Assembly: GCA_017640615.1 (NCBI GenBank)
Contig: JAEPQK010000001.1
Location: forward strand, 248,001-312,000
DNA from: Rhizobiaceae bacterium
GTDB lineage: Bacteria; Pseudomonadota; Alphaproteobacteria; Rhizobiales; Rhizobiaceae
Direction: 5' to 3'
DNA: 64,000 nucleotides
Part shown: one piece after another, positions 7,601 to 15,173 of the stretch
Numbering within the stretch: position 1 is the stretch's first letter
Layout: every line of letters begins with the position of its first letter
Made by a program: the position numbers and the translations under genes
The notes under the pieces: model-generated
Databases searched by the model: none
Seen by the model: only the letters and a program-made list of their open reading frames with translations
Told to the model about the DNA's origin: nothing

Positions 7601-9450
7601 CAAAGGAACGGTGTGTTCGCCAGAATCGAGCCTACGTCGGAACTCGTTTGCTGTTCAGGGAAGCCCGTTAGCAGTTCGTACAGTGCACGCACATCCTCTG
7701 GCGCAGTTCCAATACGCCTTTCTGCGGAGGTCGAATCATCAATATCGTCCGCGAGGATGGAGGCGAACTCATCCAGGCTGAGCTCGTCGAGCATCCCCGA
7801 GAGCGGCTCATGTATCATCACGTCCGGGTGAACTATCGGGCAATCAGGAGCGTATCGAAGGACTTGGGCAGCAGAAACCTCCTTAGGAAGACCCCACACC
7901 GAACTGGGACTGACCAGCTGACCATCCAGATTCAGAACGAACCTGGCGTCCCTCAATCGCTTGATCTCGGCATCGAATCCCGTCCGCTTCCGGGAGAGAT
8001 CGATCATGGCGGCGACTGCGGCCCAGAGTGTTCTCAGGTTCTCGGCGTCAGTGACGATATCCTCAGGAAGGACTTCGAGCGACGCCACTATCGTAGATAG
8101 CCTGAGCTCCGCGACACCCACCACTGACAGTTCGGTCCAATGTGAGCGTAGGTCGGGATGCAGAACATCGATACCAATGCTAGAGACTGCGGACTGCTCA
8201 GGTTCCGATAGCTCCGGCGGCGCCATATGAGTCTTGTCCGGCGTGCGCCATTGGCCTTGATTGATCCAGACCGACGGTATTGCTCTTGCCGAATCGCTGA
8301 ACGCCTTCCAGAAGCCGGAGAAGGCATCAGACCCTCGAAGATTGAAGGCGGCACGCCCAACCTCCCAAAGGCGCTTATGCCCGAGTGTATCTCGGAGCAG
8401 CTCAAACTTATCCCCTATCGCTACCGCAGCCGTCGCCAGAAGCAGCTCGTTCCAATAGCGTTCGTGTCCTTCACCCGAAAGCACGATGTTCTGCCGGCTT
8501 GCATGCGGAAAGAAGTCACCGTTGACGTGCATCGGCATGCCTGTGCTCTGTCTCGTAGGAAGGTATGCATAAATCAGGCCTTCAGCGGGTTCGCCTCCAA
8601 CGGGAATTGCAATGTTGACAATTGGGGACCGATCCAGCTTCGACAGCACCTCATATCGGCTCAGAAGACCGCGCTCCTCGATCAAGTCGCTGGCGTCACG
8701 GGAGAGCATCATCCAGCGCTCTGTCCGCTCTTCAGGCCCGAATACGAGGTCGAGATGAGTTTCGCCTCGCTTAATTGTCGCCGAGAGACGGAGGATGCCG
8801 TCTTGCAGAATCTCGACGCGCTCCAGATGCCGCAGGAACAGCAGGCTTGTTCTGACTACCTGGGAAACCTCCTCAACAACCAAGGAAGCGACGTCTGGAG
8901 GTGTCACGGACGCGTTTAATGCGTCGCGTATGTCTGACGGCGTGGAGGCCCACGGCAACTCGAACTCCGTACCCTCGAAATCCTCTATCAGCTGTGTGGT
9001 TGCCTCACCCGTATAAGGATTCAAAAGAAGCTGCGTTCCGGCGGAGCGAATGATTGGCGTGTCGGTGATCTGGTAAACTGACACAAACCCAATCCCGAAG
9101 CGTCCGATCTGGTCGGGAGCAAAGACCTTGCTGCGTCCACCCATCATGGAGATGGCGTGGAAGTTGCAGGGACGCCTGCGCCCGTTAGGGTCGGCCGATT
9201 GTTCCCACGGGCATTTTGGGGCTGCTAACCCACAGGTGGTAAAGGTGGCATCGTTCCGTACTACCAAGGTGTCCTTGCGTGCATCAATCGTCAGCGTAGT
9301 GGCGTGAGCGTCATCGGCGTTCTGGATCAACTCCAGAGCCATGACGCCGTAACCTTGCAGTGCCTTGAGGGCCTGTTCAATGTTTCCGCAAAGGTCGGCC
9401 AGGTAGTTGAGGGTCACAGGCGTACGAGGTGCCTGGGGATGCACAGTCAC
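4672..9450 (-). CDS. Sacsin/HSP90-type ATPase with C-terminal DUF3883 nuclease-like domain
   Basis: This 1592-residue protein opens with a GHKL (HSP90/sacsin) ATPase domain: the N-box ELIQNADDA at 40-48 and the glycine box IGRFGIGFVSVYQ at 115-127. The middle, about 1200 residues, has no domain I can name. A charged linker rich in Glu, Gly and Ser precedes a DUF3883 domain at roughly 1415-1515, where GYDI and RRLIEVKG give the D...E-x-K pattern of PD-(D/E)XK nucleases. The start is GTG with AAGGAG eight bases upstream. It is the last intact gene of a methyltransferase-HerA-NurA operon. Such proteins recur in defence islands; a sensor-effector role is inferred. Confidence 0.88.
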   Translation of the reverse strand: MTVHPQAPRTPVTLNYLADLCGNIEQALKALQGYGVMALELIQNADDAHATTLTIDARKDTLVVRNDATFTTCGLAAPKCPWEQSADPNGRRRPCNFHAISMMGGRSKVFAPDQIGRFGIGFVSVYQITDTPIIRSAGTQLLLNPYTGEATTQLIEDFEGTEFELPWASTPSDIRDALNASVTPPDVASLVVEEVSQVVRTSLLFLRHLERVEILQDGILRLSATIKRGETHLDLVFGPEERTERWMMLSRDASDLIEERGLLSRYEVLSKLDRSPIVNIAIPVGGEPAEGLIYAYLPTRQSTGMPMHVNGDFFPHASRQNIVLSGEGHERYWNELLLATAAVAIGDKFELLRDTLGHKRLWEVGRAAFNLRGSDAFSGFWKAFSDSARAIPSVWINQGQWRTPDKTHMAPPELSEPEQSAVSSIGIDVLHPDLRSHWTELSVVGVAELRLSTIVASLEVLPEDIVTDAENLRTLWAAVAAMIDLSRKRTGFDAEIKRLRDARFVLNLDGQLVSPSSVWGLPKEVSAAQVLRYAPDCPIVHPDVMIHEPLSGMLDELSLDEFASILADDIDDSTSAERRIGTAPEDVRALYELLTGFPEQQTSSDVGSILANTPFLWTANGFVSPSKGQLPGGFHDPIGHFEFVDARLFPPGMETFCLNVLDVAVLSFRDYIDQHLEDILLGAPSRKQYGALLTEIVEHRNQLNDEGTLELLAEKDFVRTRSGAFVQPNHCYYWSAGFETLLGDDNTRWVDESWIPASIAPRFRDVLEHLGMPTGVSARHIVDRIGEIANDGTPDEVVEACTPIIRHVIDRWARFSDAEIETLGELRHLEFLPAQVDGERDSESLYSPDEVYRAGRALGFASQVPVVDLAPLRQSGFAVSEFLNLLEMPSEPSTRDVVAHLQHCMQTGLPASDLTYAILNERVEREDDVESIDELLGTNFIFDADLREYLPAGRIFWSKPPFGGYWHRANGRMQQREALYRRLGVEDEPAAQNYAALILEIVRKPERTEADLAIHARCLGYLADALERGDEGVDRLLEKLRSDDALINVDGEPTWPGGAIWLDSEHLADPFGDELNERLVRQPDVHRTAAARLFRRLGTTAISDVAHLRLAAEPDNRAAPDETDRLKTRADLLLWLAPNTASRLELKRILQDIQVRLTDSLRIRAEITEFDPPVTSRASDASAFYEFEASVLHVKGIALSTAEWTAAFRALFSQMEKHCLGSDVKPLITTASLVMLLSSHGEAEQTLRCSDFRPPDEETDDIPLGDELGELDYETVLEDEHCEPAGSRGTTKPLSDTSAEETGLSDGIGSTRAGFETGTDGDQGTAGAAEFRSKGSEGDFGSETHGSAASASSSHALPKKEGSRSAAVSRTNSTRPGETRSERRTRRSRMLAYVGKAGARGPDDSEYPRSSDNVSELIDAAAIAAALKYEEQRGWTPEEQPHGNPGYDILSTSPQGKRRLIEVKGLEADWTERGVKLSHVQYNMAENHPEEYWFYVVENARDLDRQRVNAISNPFSKVEEYWFDNNWRDLRDEYANSLDLNIIIGAKIKHKIWETGTIVAVERKGIITYVNVDFGLQGKKYIPYNDLLTIVD

Positions 9451-9461
9451 GCCGTTTCTCC

Positions 9462-9614
9462 TTATTCATAAGTCGCTGCGAAGATTGTCTCCGAGAGCCA
9501 TTTCTTGAACGACGATTGTCGCAGAACTGCTTGAAAGGCTGAGTGTGGTCCGAAAGCATATCGATGACCGCTCGCTTTGTCGTGCTCAATACGGGCGTTG
9601 TGCTCCTCACACAT
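9462..9614 (-). CDS. Candidate 50-residue protein between nurA-like and ATPase genes
   Basis: A frame starts with ATG seven bases after the NurA-like stop and ends in TAA, which overlaps the AAGGAG ribosome binding site of the next gene. The product begins MCEEHNARIEHDKASG and ends KKWLSETIFAATYE; it is hydrophilic with several aromatic residues and looks more like real protein than an out-of-frame shadow. It fills the only gap in an otherwise tightly packed operon. I recognise no family. It could be a small accessory protein of the defence system or the tail of an older gene. Confidence 0.5.
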   Translation of the reverse strand: MCEEHNARIEHDKASGHRYAFGPHSAFQAVLRQSSFKKWLSETIFAATYE

Positions 9615-9620
9615 CTTGCA

Positions 9621-11060
9621 CTACTTAACCTGCAATGCTTCCTTCACGAACCTGTCGAGGGATCGCCCGCCCGGGGAATGGGCGATCGAGGCGTACCGAT
9701 GTGCCAGATGAACGGGGATGAGCGCGTCGGCATAGAGGTCCGTCTGCATCATGTCGATCAACGACAGCATCTGGGAAATGTCCTCACCGTAATGCGCGAG
9801 GTTGACCTTGGCGTCGCGGAAGGGCTGTCCTTCCACCGGATCCTTTGACGCGAAGGGGTAGGCGAGCGTGACGTCGAAGACTTTTCCGCGCGCCGTCCGG
9901 ACGATGAAGTGCTGCCCGTAATAGGTTTCGTCCCCGAAGTTGTCAGTGGTCGTGATCCGGTTCGGTTCAATGTACGTCTTCCGGTAGTCGTCGTCGATCG
10001 GGAGGAGGACGGCGCCTGCGCGGGGGCTTCCGTCCTCGTTGAAATTCAGGATTTCCCGGATGAGGTTCGCATGCTCCATCACCTTTCCTGTTTTCGACAC
10101 GCCGACGACTAGAGGGCCACGCATCCCTTTCGATCGGCAGTCACTCCGAACTTCGTGCAGGAGCGAGAGAATGCTCTTATGAAAGCGAGCCGCTTCGCCG
10201 AATACAGCAAGCGGACCGTCCACGATAACATTCATGTGCCCGGTAATCGTCTTGTCGGTGACGTGCGAGCACCTAACGACATGGGCGACCATGAGGTGCT
10301 CCAAGAGGGACATCAGGCGGTTGAAGCACTCGGTGTTCGACCCTTCCTCCGAAAAGACGTCCTGTATGCGGAGCGCATCGGTCACGTAGATGCGGCTCCC
10401 CGGCCTGAGATCGACAAAGCCGGGATTAAGCGGCACGAAGACCTCGTCCGCGAGGGCCTCGCCGTCAACTGGGCTCTTCCTGCCCTTCGCCAGCAGGATG
10501 CCCTGGGTCCCGTCTTCCTCGGTGACGGATTTGCTCCTGCGCAGGAGATCGATGAATGTGTCGTAGAGTGATATGCCGCCAACGTGGAATTTCGCGGATT
10601 GGAAGATTCCGGAGAAGACCTTCTCGCGGAACAGGCACTTCGTTTTCGGAATGTCGTCTGAGGTGATGCCCGCGCCCGGGAGAGGAAAGCTCATGAGGCT
10701 CGACGCCCGCTTCAGCTTAGCGATCTCGATGGGATCGACGAAAATCTCGTTCCGGTCACGGAGCTGGCGGTACTGCTCGACGCCGATGATAACGTTGGAG
10801 AACTTCAGCATTCCCACGCGGACCGACGGCAGGTTCTCGCGCGCGACCGCTTCATACATCGACGCATCGGAAGCGTAGATAATGCCTTGGCCGAGCTCTT
10901 TCGACATGTTGGATGCGTCGACGAGTCGGGAGCGAATCTCATCCCGTTTCCCCGAAAGCTCAGGACTGACCTTCACCGAGGACAGAAACTCTTGCATGGT
11001 CGGGTCATTCAGTACGTCGAACCCGCCGCTCGCCGTGGATCTCTCGTTGGTGTAGGGCAT
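9621..11060 (-). CDS. NurA-like nuclease
   Basis: The 479-residue product starts at the ATG five bases after the HerA stop; a longer reading upstream only overlaps herA. It resembles NurA, the RNase H-fold 5'-3' nuclease that works in complex with HerA hexamers in archaea and in bacterial defence loci. The first metal motif appears as YASDAS with Asp65, and a second acidic motif as IVDGPL with Asp281, followed by a helix and a Lys-containing strand (GVSKTGK). The position directly behind herA supports the assignment, since NurA and HerA genes are typically adjacent. Sequence similarity to archaeal NurA is weak, so context carries part of the call. Confidence 0.72.
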   Translation of the reverse strand: MPYTNERSTASGGFDVLNDPTMQEFLSSVKVSPELSGKRDEIRSRLVDASNMSKELGQGIIYASDASMYEAVARENLPSVRVGMLKFSNVIIGVEQYRQLRDRNEIFVDPIEIAKLKRASSLMSFPLPGAGITSDDIPKTKCLFREKVFSGIFQSAKFHVGGISLYDTFIDLLRRSKSVTEEDGTQGILLAKGRKSPVDGEALADEVFVPLNPGFVDLRPGSRIYVTDALRIQDVFSEEGSNTECFNRLMSLLEHLMVAHVVRCSHVTDKTITGHMNVIVDGPLAVFGEAARFHKSILSLLHEVRSDCRSKGMRGPLVVGVSKTGKVMEHANLIREILNFNEDGSPRAGAVLLPIDDDYRKTYIEPNRITTTDNFGDETYYGQHFIVRTARGKVFDVTLAYPFASKDPVEGQPFRDAKVNLAHYGEDISQMLSLIDMMQTDLYADALIPVHLAHRYASIAHSPGGRSLDRFVKEALQVK

Positions 11061-11065
11061 GCTCT

Positions 11066-13219
11066 TCAGTCGCTCGGAAGGGGCTTGAACCAGCTGGATC
11101 CGTTGGCTTTCGCTTTCACGTAAGCAGTGCTGACTGCAGACGGCTGGAAGAGCAGGATTTGCGTCGGCGTCGTAAAGTTGGCGCTCAAGGTCTTTATGCG
11201 TGCGAAGCCCACGTCCTGGCAGCGTTTCAGGCTCTCTGCGAAGTCCCCGAAATCGTAGTACCGCGCAAGCGTCCGGATCTCGTTGTCGTTGTTGAGGTGC
11301 GTGACGAAGAAATTCTCGGTATTCGACAGGATGTTCGGGTGAATCGAAGACGGCTCTTGGGTCGCGTAGACCATCGCGATCCCGTACTTGGCGCCTTCCT
11401 TGGCTATCCGGGGCCATGTGGTGTTCAGGTCCGCGTCCTTGCCGATGAGGTTGTGCGCTTCCTCGACATAGAGGACGATTCGCGGCGGATTCCCGCCCGA
11501 GGTGAACACCTCGGACGATCGATCGAATACCCGGCGCGCGATGCGTTCCGCCATCGTCTCCCTGATCCGCGGCGGCCCCACGGAGAGGTCCACGATCACG
11601 ACGCGGCCCTCCTTTAAGAGACCGTAGATGTCGTCCGCAACGTTGGCCGAACCCTTAGGCGAGTGGAATTCGCGTGCCGCGTTCCGGATCGACCCTCCGG
11701 CGCGGATGAGAGCGTCATTCTTGCTCGACTTGCCGACGAGGACCGAAAGAAGGCCGTAATCCTCAGAGCTCAACCACTTGTCGTTGCCCTTTCGGATTCC
11801 TTGCAGAGCGTCCGGCCCCCCGCAGGCCTTCTCGATTTCCCGCACGGATTGCCAAAAACGGACTGCGGCGTCCGCATCGACCGAATACTGTTTCCCGGCT
11901 GACTGCAGTCCGAAAAACTGAATGGTGGCCTTTTCCCTATCGGCGTCGTTCGTGGCGCCGGGACTCGCGTCGCGGATCGCCGAATGGCTCCTGTACAGGA
12001 ATGACAGGACCTTCTTGTTCACGTCGAACTTGATCCTCATTCCCGGATCATGCTCAAACCCCGCGTTCTTCAGGATGCACTGGTAGATAGCGACCTTTCG
12101 CTGCCACCTCGAAATTGCCTGGAAATCGTTGGCATCAGCTGGCTGCTGGAGATCAAGCCCGACGAGCGTCTTCAGGTCTTCGCTCATCGAACCCGCTTCC
12201 TCCTTGAGGTTGCTTGCGATGAACTGCAGGCCCATCCCCAAGGATTCGTAGAAGTTCACCCGGACATCTCGGAACCCTGTGCTTGGGGGATCGACGCGGT
12301 ACCTTACCGTGTTGTCTCCAAACACGTCAGCGATCGAGCTTCCCTCGTCTTGATTGTTCGCGTTCGAATACTCACCATTGATATCGAGAATAAGCTGGCC
12401 GACGGGGAGGTCCGACTCCAAGGCGGACAGAGCCACCGCCGAAACCAGGGTCTTAGTCGTATTCGATTTACCCGTTCTGGTCATGCCGAAGACAGCTGTG
12501 CGGCGGGCAAGGAAATCACCCGGGAAAATCTGGACCGGGACGTCACCCTGTCCCGCCTGGATGCCCATCTGGCTGGCGGAAGTGAACCGGACGGTTCCGA
12601 TCTGGAACGGCGACGGTGCCTCGTTCATGCCCATCATCTTCGCGTCGTCTTCCGCCTTCTTTTGCCTGATTGGATCGACGAAGTTCACGATCTTCTCCAA
12701 AGCTTTGGAGCCCGGCTTGAAAACCTTCATGTGTCTGGCGGCGAAGAAGTCTTCCACGTCAGCCCCGAACCTGAACTTTCCGGAGCTGTCCACGTAGAAG
12801 GTGCCGAGCACCTTGCACTTGATTCCGCTCCACTGAAGCATTCCGAACGAGATGGGCTCGTTCATCCGGAAGCCGGGATCGGCGCTATCAGGGTTGTCCT
12901 GAAAGTGTTCCATAACGGCGCGCAGGGAATCCCTGTCAGTGGAGAGTTCTGTCCGACCGACGATCCGTAGTAGCACCACCCTGCGGTCCATCGAGGCTGC
13001 CGTCGCGAAGCCGTCCGACGCGACGCTCGCCGCGACCAGGTAACTGTTCATCGGAATGCCACCTGCGCCTTCCCTCCACTTGTCGTTCGTCATGACCACC
13101 ATCTCGTCGTAGGACGAATGGATCGTGAAGCCGACGCCAGTCGATCCGCTGTTGGTGTCCAGAAGGACGCTGAGCGGGTTTGTCGCCGCGGACATCTGGC
13201 TGACTGTGTTCTGGAGCAT
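11066..13219 (-). CDS. HerA-type DNA translocase ATPase
   Basis: The 717-residue protein is a HerA/FtsK-superfamily ATPase (DUF87 type). It has an N-terminal HAS-barrel-like region, Walker A GMTRTGKSN at 245-253, and Walker B IVLYVEEAHNL near 575-585, followed by IAKEGAKYGIAMVYATQEPS, the HerA sensor region with a Gln. Such proteins form hexamers that pump DNA and drive a partner nuclease. I start at ATG 13219, two bases after the methyltransferase stop; an upstream in-frame ATG would overlap that gene. The NurA-like gene follows after five bases. Confidence 0.9.
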   Translation of the reverse strand: MLQNTVSQMSAATNPLSVLLDTNSGSTGVGFTIHSSYDEMVVMTNDKWREGAGGIPMNSYLVAASVASDGFATAASMDRRVVLLRIVGRTELSTDRDSLRAVMEHFQDNPDSADPGFRMNEPISFGMLQWSGIKCKVLGTFYVDSSGKFRFGADVEDFFAARHMKVFKPGSKALEKIVNFVDPIRQKKAEDDAKMMGMNEAPSPFQIGTVRFTSASQMGIQAGQGDVPVQIFPGDFLARRTAVFGMTRTGKSNTTKTLVSAVALSALESDLPVGQLILDINGEYSNANNQDEGSSIADVFGDNTVRYRVDPPSTGFRDVRVNFYESLGMGLQFIASNLKEEAGSMSEDLKTLVGLDLQQPADANDFQAISRWQRKVAIYQCILKNAGFEHDPGMRIKFDVNKKVLSFLYRSHSAIRDASPGATNDADREKATIQFFGLQSAGKQYSVDADAAVRFWQSVREIEKACGGPDALQGIRKGNDKWLSSEDYGLLSVLVGKSSKNDALIRAGGSIRNAAREFHSPKGSANVADDIYGLLKEGRVVIVDLSVGPPRIRETMAERIARRVFDRSSEVFTSGGNPPRIVLYVEEAHNLIGKDADLNTTWPRIAKEGAKYGIAMVYATQEPSSIHPNILSNTENFFVTHLNNDNEIRTLARYYDFGDFAESLKRCQDVGFARIKTLSANFTTPTQILLFQPSAVSTAYVKAKANGSSWFKPLPSD

Positions 13220-13221
13220 GG

Positions 13222-14253
13222 CTACCCTGCCTGTATCGCGTTCTCTTCGCTTCCGGCGCCGATGGTAACCGGCCAATTCTGCCGGCGGCGAGGAAGTTCG
13301 ATGACCTCGGCCGAAGCCTGGAGTTCTCCCTGGCGGCGCAGCTCGGCGATAATGCTTGAGACGATTACCTCGGTCGCCACCAGTCGTTCCCGCCCGTCGA
13401 TGCGCGCGGTGTATTGCAGATTCACGCGGGCGAACCCCGGATGATCGCTGTAATGCCTGCGCGCATCAGCATGGTCATCGTAGGAGAGTATCCACTGGCC
13501 CGGGATCGAGTCTGTTGCCGCGCGCAGCCGCGTGTGATCTCGCGAGACGAAGCTTTTCGGGTAGAGCTTGTCGGCTTTCGCGAAGAATGGCGGGTCAAGA
13601 TACCAGGCGATCGAATTCGGCTCGTGCCGGAAAAGCCTAGTACGGCGGATGTTTCCGATTGTCCTCAGGTAGCATTCGTTCCTTACGAACCTGACGCGAC
13701 GTCGCAGCCTGCTCAACTCGAGCACGCGCTCGGCGAGCCTGGACCTGTTGAAACGGCAGTCGATGGCATACTGGCTCGACTGGCTCATTCCGCCGATCGG
13801 CCCAGCTTTCCCATGCAGGGAACCCGAGAAGCTTGTGCGGTTGAGGAAGAAGCACTTGAAAGCGGCATCCAGAGGAGAGTCCGGCTCGTGCATTTTCTGG
13901 CGCTTCCATTCGTCGAGGGTCACGGGCCAGTCGTAGATACGATCCGCGAGCTTGGGCGCATCAGCTGAGAACACGATGCTCCAGAAGGCGGCCACGAGGG
14001 GATCCGCATCCGAGAGCGCGATGCGGTCTACCAGGTCTGCCTCGAGAAGGGATATGGAAACCGACGCACCTCCGGCGAACGGTTCCACGAAGAGTTTCGG
14101 CCTTGCATTCGTCCTTGCAAGAAGGTCCGCAATAAAAGGAGCAAGCTTTCGCTTGCCGCCGGGATATCGGAGAGGAGAAATATCCGACCGAGTGCACCAC
14201 CTTACGATAGTTGGTTTCCGGGCCTGACAACTTTCATCTACTTCGCGCTGCAT
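13222..14253 (-). CDS. D12-class N6-adenine DNA methyltransferase
   Basis: This 343-residue enzyme has the Dam/D12 class arrangement: SPLRYPGGKRKL (motif X) at 26-37, the S-adenosylmethionine motif FVEPFAGGAS at 55-64, and the catalytic WYLDPPF near 218-225. It should methylate adenine in a DNA site that cannot be read from the sequence. It is the first gene of the operon with herA two bases downstream, and TCAGGG precedes the ATG. In this setting it most likely marks host DNA as self for the HerA-NurA and ATPase-nuclease proteins; that role is inferred. Confidence 0.9.
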   Translation of the reverse strand: MQREVDESCQARKPTIVRWCTRSDISPLRYPGGKRKLAPFIADLLARTNARPKLFVEPFAGGASVSISLLEADLVDRIALSDADPLVAAFWSIVFSADAPKLADRIYDWPVTLDEWKRQKMHEPDSPLDAAFKCFFLNRTSFSGSLHGKAGPIGGMSQSSQYAIDCRFNRSRLAERVLELSRLRRRVRFVRNECYLRTIGNIRRTRLFRHEPNSIAWYLDPPFFAKADKLYPKSFVSRDHTRLRAATDSIPGQWILSYDDHADARRHYSDHPGFARVNLQYTARIDGRERLVATEVIVSSIIAELRRQGELQASAEVIELPRRRQNWPVTIGAGSEENAIQAG

Positions 14254-14283
14254 GCCCTGACCTTACCCGATTCGCTTTCCTCT

Positions 14284-14295
14284 TACGCTAGCGTA
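14284..14295. promoter_or_regulatory. 12-bp perfect palindrome upstream of the methyltransferase
   Basis: TACGCTAGCGTA reads the same on both strands and lies 31-42 bases upstream of the methyltransferase start, where a promoter for the defence operon should be. It is a candidate operator; no cognate regulator is evident in the operon itself. Confidence 0.35.
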
Positions 14296-14673
14296 TTGGG
14301 AGTTCCCACATTCAACAATCAGCAGCAACGAGTCGAATAGCGTGCTGCGGAAAGATTGCGGAATGGTGCCAGAGTGAATTGTAGAAGCCGTCGATGTATC
14401 GGCCAAGGGCCAATTCGGCGGCGTTGTGGGTCAGGAAGCTGGTTAGCCAGAACCGCGGTGCGGAAACATCAATGCCAGCTTTTAGGCGAGCGCCAGTACA
14501 CGAATTGACCGAAATTGGGCGCGAAGCGGACATCCCCTGCAATCACTCGCTGCGGACATTCGCGATGGCTGTCCAACTCGGTTCTAACGTTAACGAGTAA
14601 GCAACTAAGGCATTCGCGATCGCGCTTTTCCTTCTCCACTTATGTGAACCCACTCTGAAGTGCCGTTAACGGT
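14296..14673. other. Non-coding stretch between defence operon and replication module
   Basis: Nothing firm is seen here. A minus-strand frame (14312-14542) includes RYIDGFYNSLWHHSAI, which faintly recalls the C-terminus of IS3-family transposases, but the match is too short to call. The stretch carries the promoter side of the defence operon. Confidence 0.35.
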
Positions 14674-14754
14674 CCAGGTACTCAGAGGTCACTCGTGAAG
14701 TAAAAATCAAATGATTATTAGTTACTTCACAAGTACCTACGAGGTACCTCAGAT
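14674..14754. repeat. Inverted and direct repeat block, possible origin or operator
   Basis: Several repeats crowd into this AT-richer stretch. GTGAAGTAA (14695-14703) faces TTACTTCAC (14722-14730) across 18 bases. GTACCT (14733-14738) faces AGGTAC (14742-14747) across three bases. AGGTAC-TCAGA near 14676 recurs as AGGTACCTCAGA near 14742. The block lies about 150 bases upstream of the HTH and PrimPol-helicase genes, where satellite-type elements often keep a replication origin or an early promoter. Confidence 0.4.
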
Positions 14755-14903
14755 TAAAAGTACGATAATTGCGAAAATTTCTGTTGAAAGTTGGGAAATC
14801 CTAGAATAGGACGAGTTCTGTATCCAGAGCAGGTCTTCGGCCTCGCCAACCGGCACTCCGCACGGTGGTCCAGACGATACGGCTACGGCAACAGGAGTCA
14901 AAA

Positions 14904-15170
14904 ATGCACGATTTGCGCCAGTCCCTAAAAAGAGACGAGTTTCCCTCAAACCTTGTGCGCCGTTCATTCCGGCGCAAGGACGCGGCAGCCTACATTCGGG
15001 AATCGTTCGGCTTCCCATGTTCGCCAGCCTGGCTTGCAAAGCTCGCTGTCGTAGGCGGCGGGCCTTGCTTTCGCAAAGCCGGTCGATACCCGCTCTATTC
15101 CCAAGAGGACCTCGATGAATGGGCCGAGTCTCGGCTTGGCCCACGCGTCGCTTCGACCTCGGAGTTGTGA
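14904..15170 (+). CDS. AlpA/excisionase-like helix-turn-helix protein
   Basis: The 88-residue product contains RRKDAAAYI and then FRKAGRYPLYSQEDLDEWAESR, the winged-helix pattern of AlpA/MerR-type DNA-binding proteins (a helix-turn-helix plus the 'x-Y-x-x-x-D-L-x-x-W' tail). Such proteins act as excisionases or as activators in phage satellites and integrative elements. I start at ATG 14904 with CAGGAG six bases upstream. The PrimPol-helicase gene begins three bases after its stop, so the two are probably translated together. It may be the directionality factor for the island's integrase; that is inference. Confidence 0.7.
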   Translation: MHDLRQSLKRDEFPSNLVRRSFRRKDAAAYIRESFGFPCSPAWLAKLAVVGGGPCFRKAGRYPLYSQEDLDEWAESRLGPRVASTSEL

Positions 15171-15173
15171 GCG

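Noticed and set aside
11061..11417. N-terminal extension of the NurA-like protein
   Set aside because: It overlaps the C-terminus of herA in another frame and is Arg-rich; the ATG five bases after the herA stop is the natural start.
14312..14542. Possible IS3-type transposase remnant (RYIDGFYNSLWHHSAI)
   Set aside because: Only about 16 residues recall the family, with no D-D-E residues, inverted repeats or target duplication, so it is not called as a mobile element.
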